Of a stretch of DNA of 21,968 bases, positions 21,702 to 21,968 are shown one piece after another (the stretch's first letter is position 1; every line of letters begins with the position of its first letter). This DNA is from Pseudomonadota bacterium. Lineage in GTDB: Bacteria > Pseudomonadota > Gammaproteobacteria > Burkholderiales > Burkholderiaceae_C. The translations under genes and the position numbers were made by a program. Location: assembly GCA_021798395.1 (NCBI GenBank), contig JAJZHS010000006.1, forward strand, positions 1 through 21,968. Reading direction: 5' to 3'. Under the pieces are notes generated by a model. The model worked only from the letters and a program-made list of their open reading frames with translations. It was not told where the DNA came from and ran no database searches.

Positions 21702-21968
21702 TCAAGCTTGGTTCGGTGGGTTTGCGCTCGGGGTCACCGCATGCAGGAACAGACTGGCGGCCAGCAGGTCGGCGCTGCCGCCGGGCGAGGCCTTGCGCGC
21801 CAGCAGCTCGGCATCCAGCAGCAGCAGCCCGGCGCGCCCCGCGCTGGTGCCGGCACCGCCCAGGTCCAGCACGCGGCGCGCGCCGTGGCGCGCCGCCAGC
21901 AGCGCCGGCACGCCGCCGCGGTGCAACAGGCAGGTGTCGTCGAGCTCGGCCATGATCGCGAGGAGTGC
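21702..21968 (-). CDS. mdcB: Triphosphoribosyl-dephospho-CoA synthase, C-terminal part (cut by window edge)
   Basis: The last 88 residues of MdcB, with the frame open to the right edge. The recognisable end is 'MAELDDTCLLHRGG' followed by 'LLARKASPGGSADLLAASLF', the conserved C-terminal signature of MdcB/CitG-type synthases, which make the precursor of the MdcC prosthetic group from ATP and dephospho-CoA. The stop lies two bases before the mdcC ATG. mdcA would be expected upstream, outside the window. Confidence 0.92.
   Translation of the reverse strand, partial: ALLAIMAELDDTCLLHRGGVPALLAARHGARRVLDLGGAGTSAGRAGLLLLDAELLARKASPGGSADLLAASLFLHAVTPSANPPNQA

Overview
The window is about 22 kb of very GC-rich DNA with dense genes, short intergenic gaps and long antisense shadow frames. 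Gene content points to a betaproteobacterium, probably Burkholderiales. The evidence is an IF-1 with the beta-proteobacterial Arg/Pro-rich tail, a malonate decarboxylase operon in the order mdcB-C-D-E-G-H, and a small conserved protein of a family I associate with Burkholderiales. The genus cannot be fixed from the sequence alone.

Left part (1-6616): a fimbrial-type secreted protein cut by the left edge. It converges on a zinc-type cation diffusion facilitator that is translationally coupled to an ArsR-family repressor with a clear palindromic operator. Divergent from these are a Tat-exported superoxide reductase-like protein and a PaiB-like flavin-binding protein. A stand-alone infA and a plasma-membrane H+-ATPase-type (P-IIIA) pump follow on the minus strand.

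Middle part (6709-16169): a block rich in cyclic-di-GMP genes. On the minus strand are a globin-sensor/GAF/EAL phosphodiesterase, a GNAT acetyltransferase, a stand-alone MEDS sensor domain, and a PAS-PAS-GGDEF-EAL protein whose start codon overlaps the MEDS stop codon. A cytochrome b561 lies between this block and a plus-strand pair, an HD-GYP phosphodiesterase followed four bases later by a membrane PAS-GGDEF cyclase. That pair is bracketed by two 28-bp direct repeats (24/28 identical). The right-hand copy abuts a frameshifted C-terminal remnant of an addiction-module antitoxin. This is the most unusual architecture in the window and may mark an inserted two-gene signalling cassette.

Right part (16441-21968): a small conserved protein of unknown function, then a minus-strand malonate decarboxylase operon running in from the right edge: mdcB (partial), mdcC, mdcD, mdcE, mdcG, mdcH. 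The genes overlap by 1 to 13 bases. An MFS carrier follows 52 bases later and occupies the place where malonate transporter genes (mdcLM or mdcF) sit in characterised operons. MdcD/E with the MdcC carrier decarboxylate malonyl-thioester to acetyl-thioester; MdcB and MdcG make and attach the unusual prosthetic group; MdcH loads malonate; the MFS protein is the likely uptake system.

No tRNA, rRNA, CRISPR array, intact insertion sequence or replication origin was seen.
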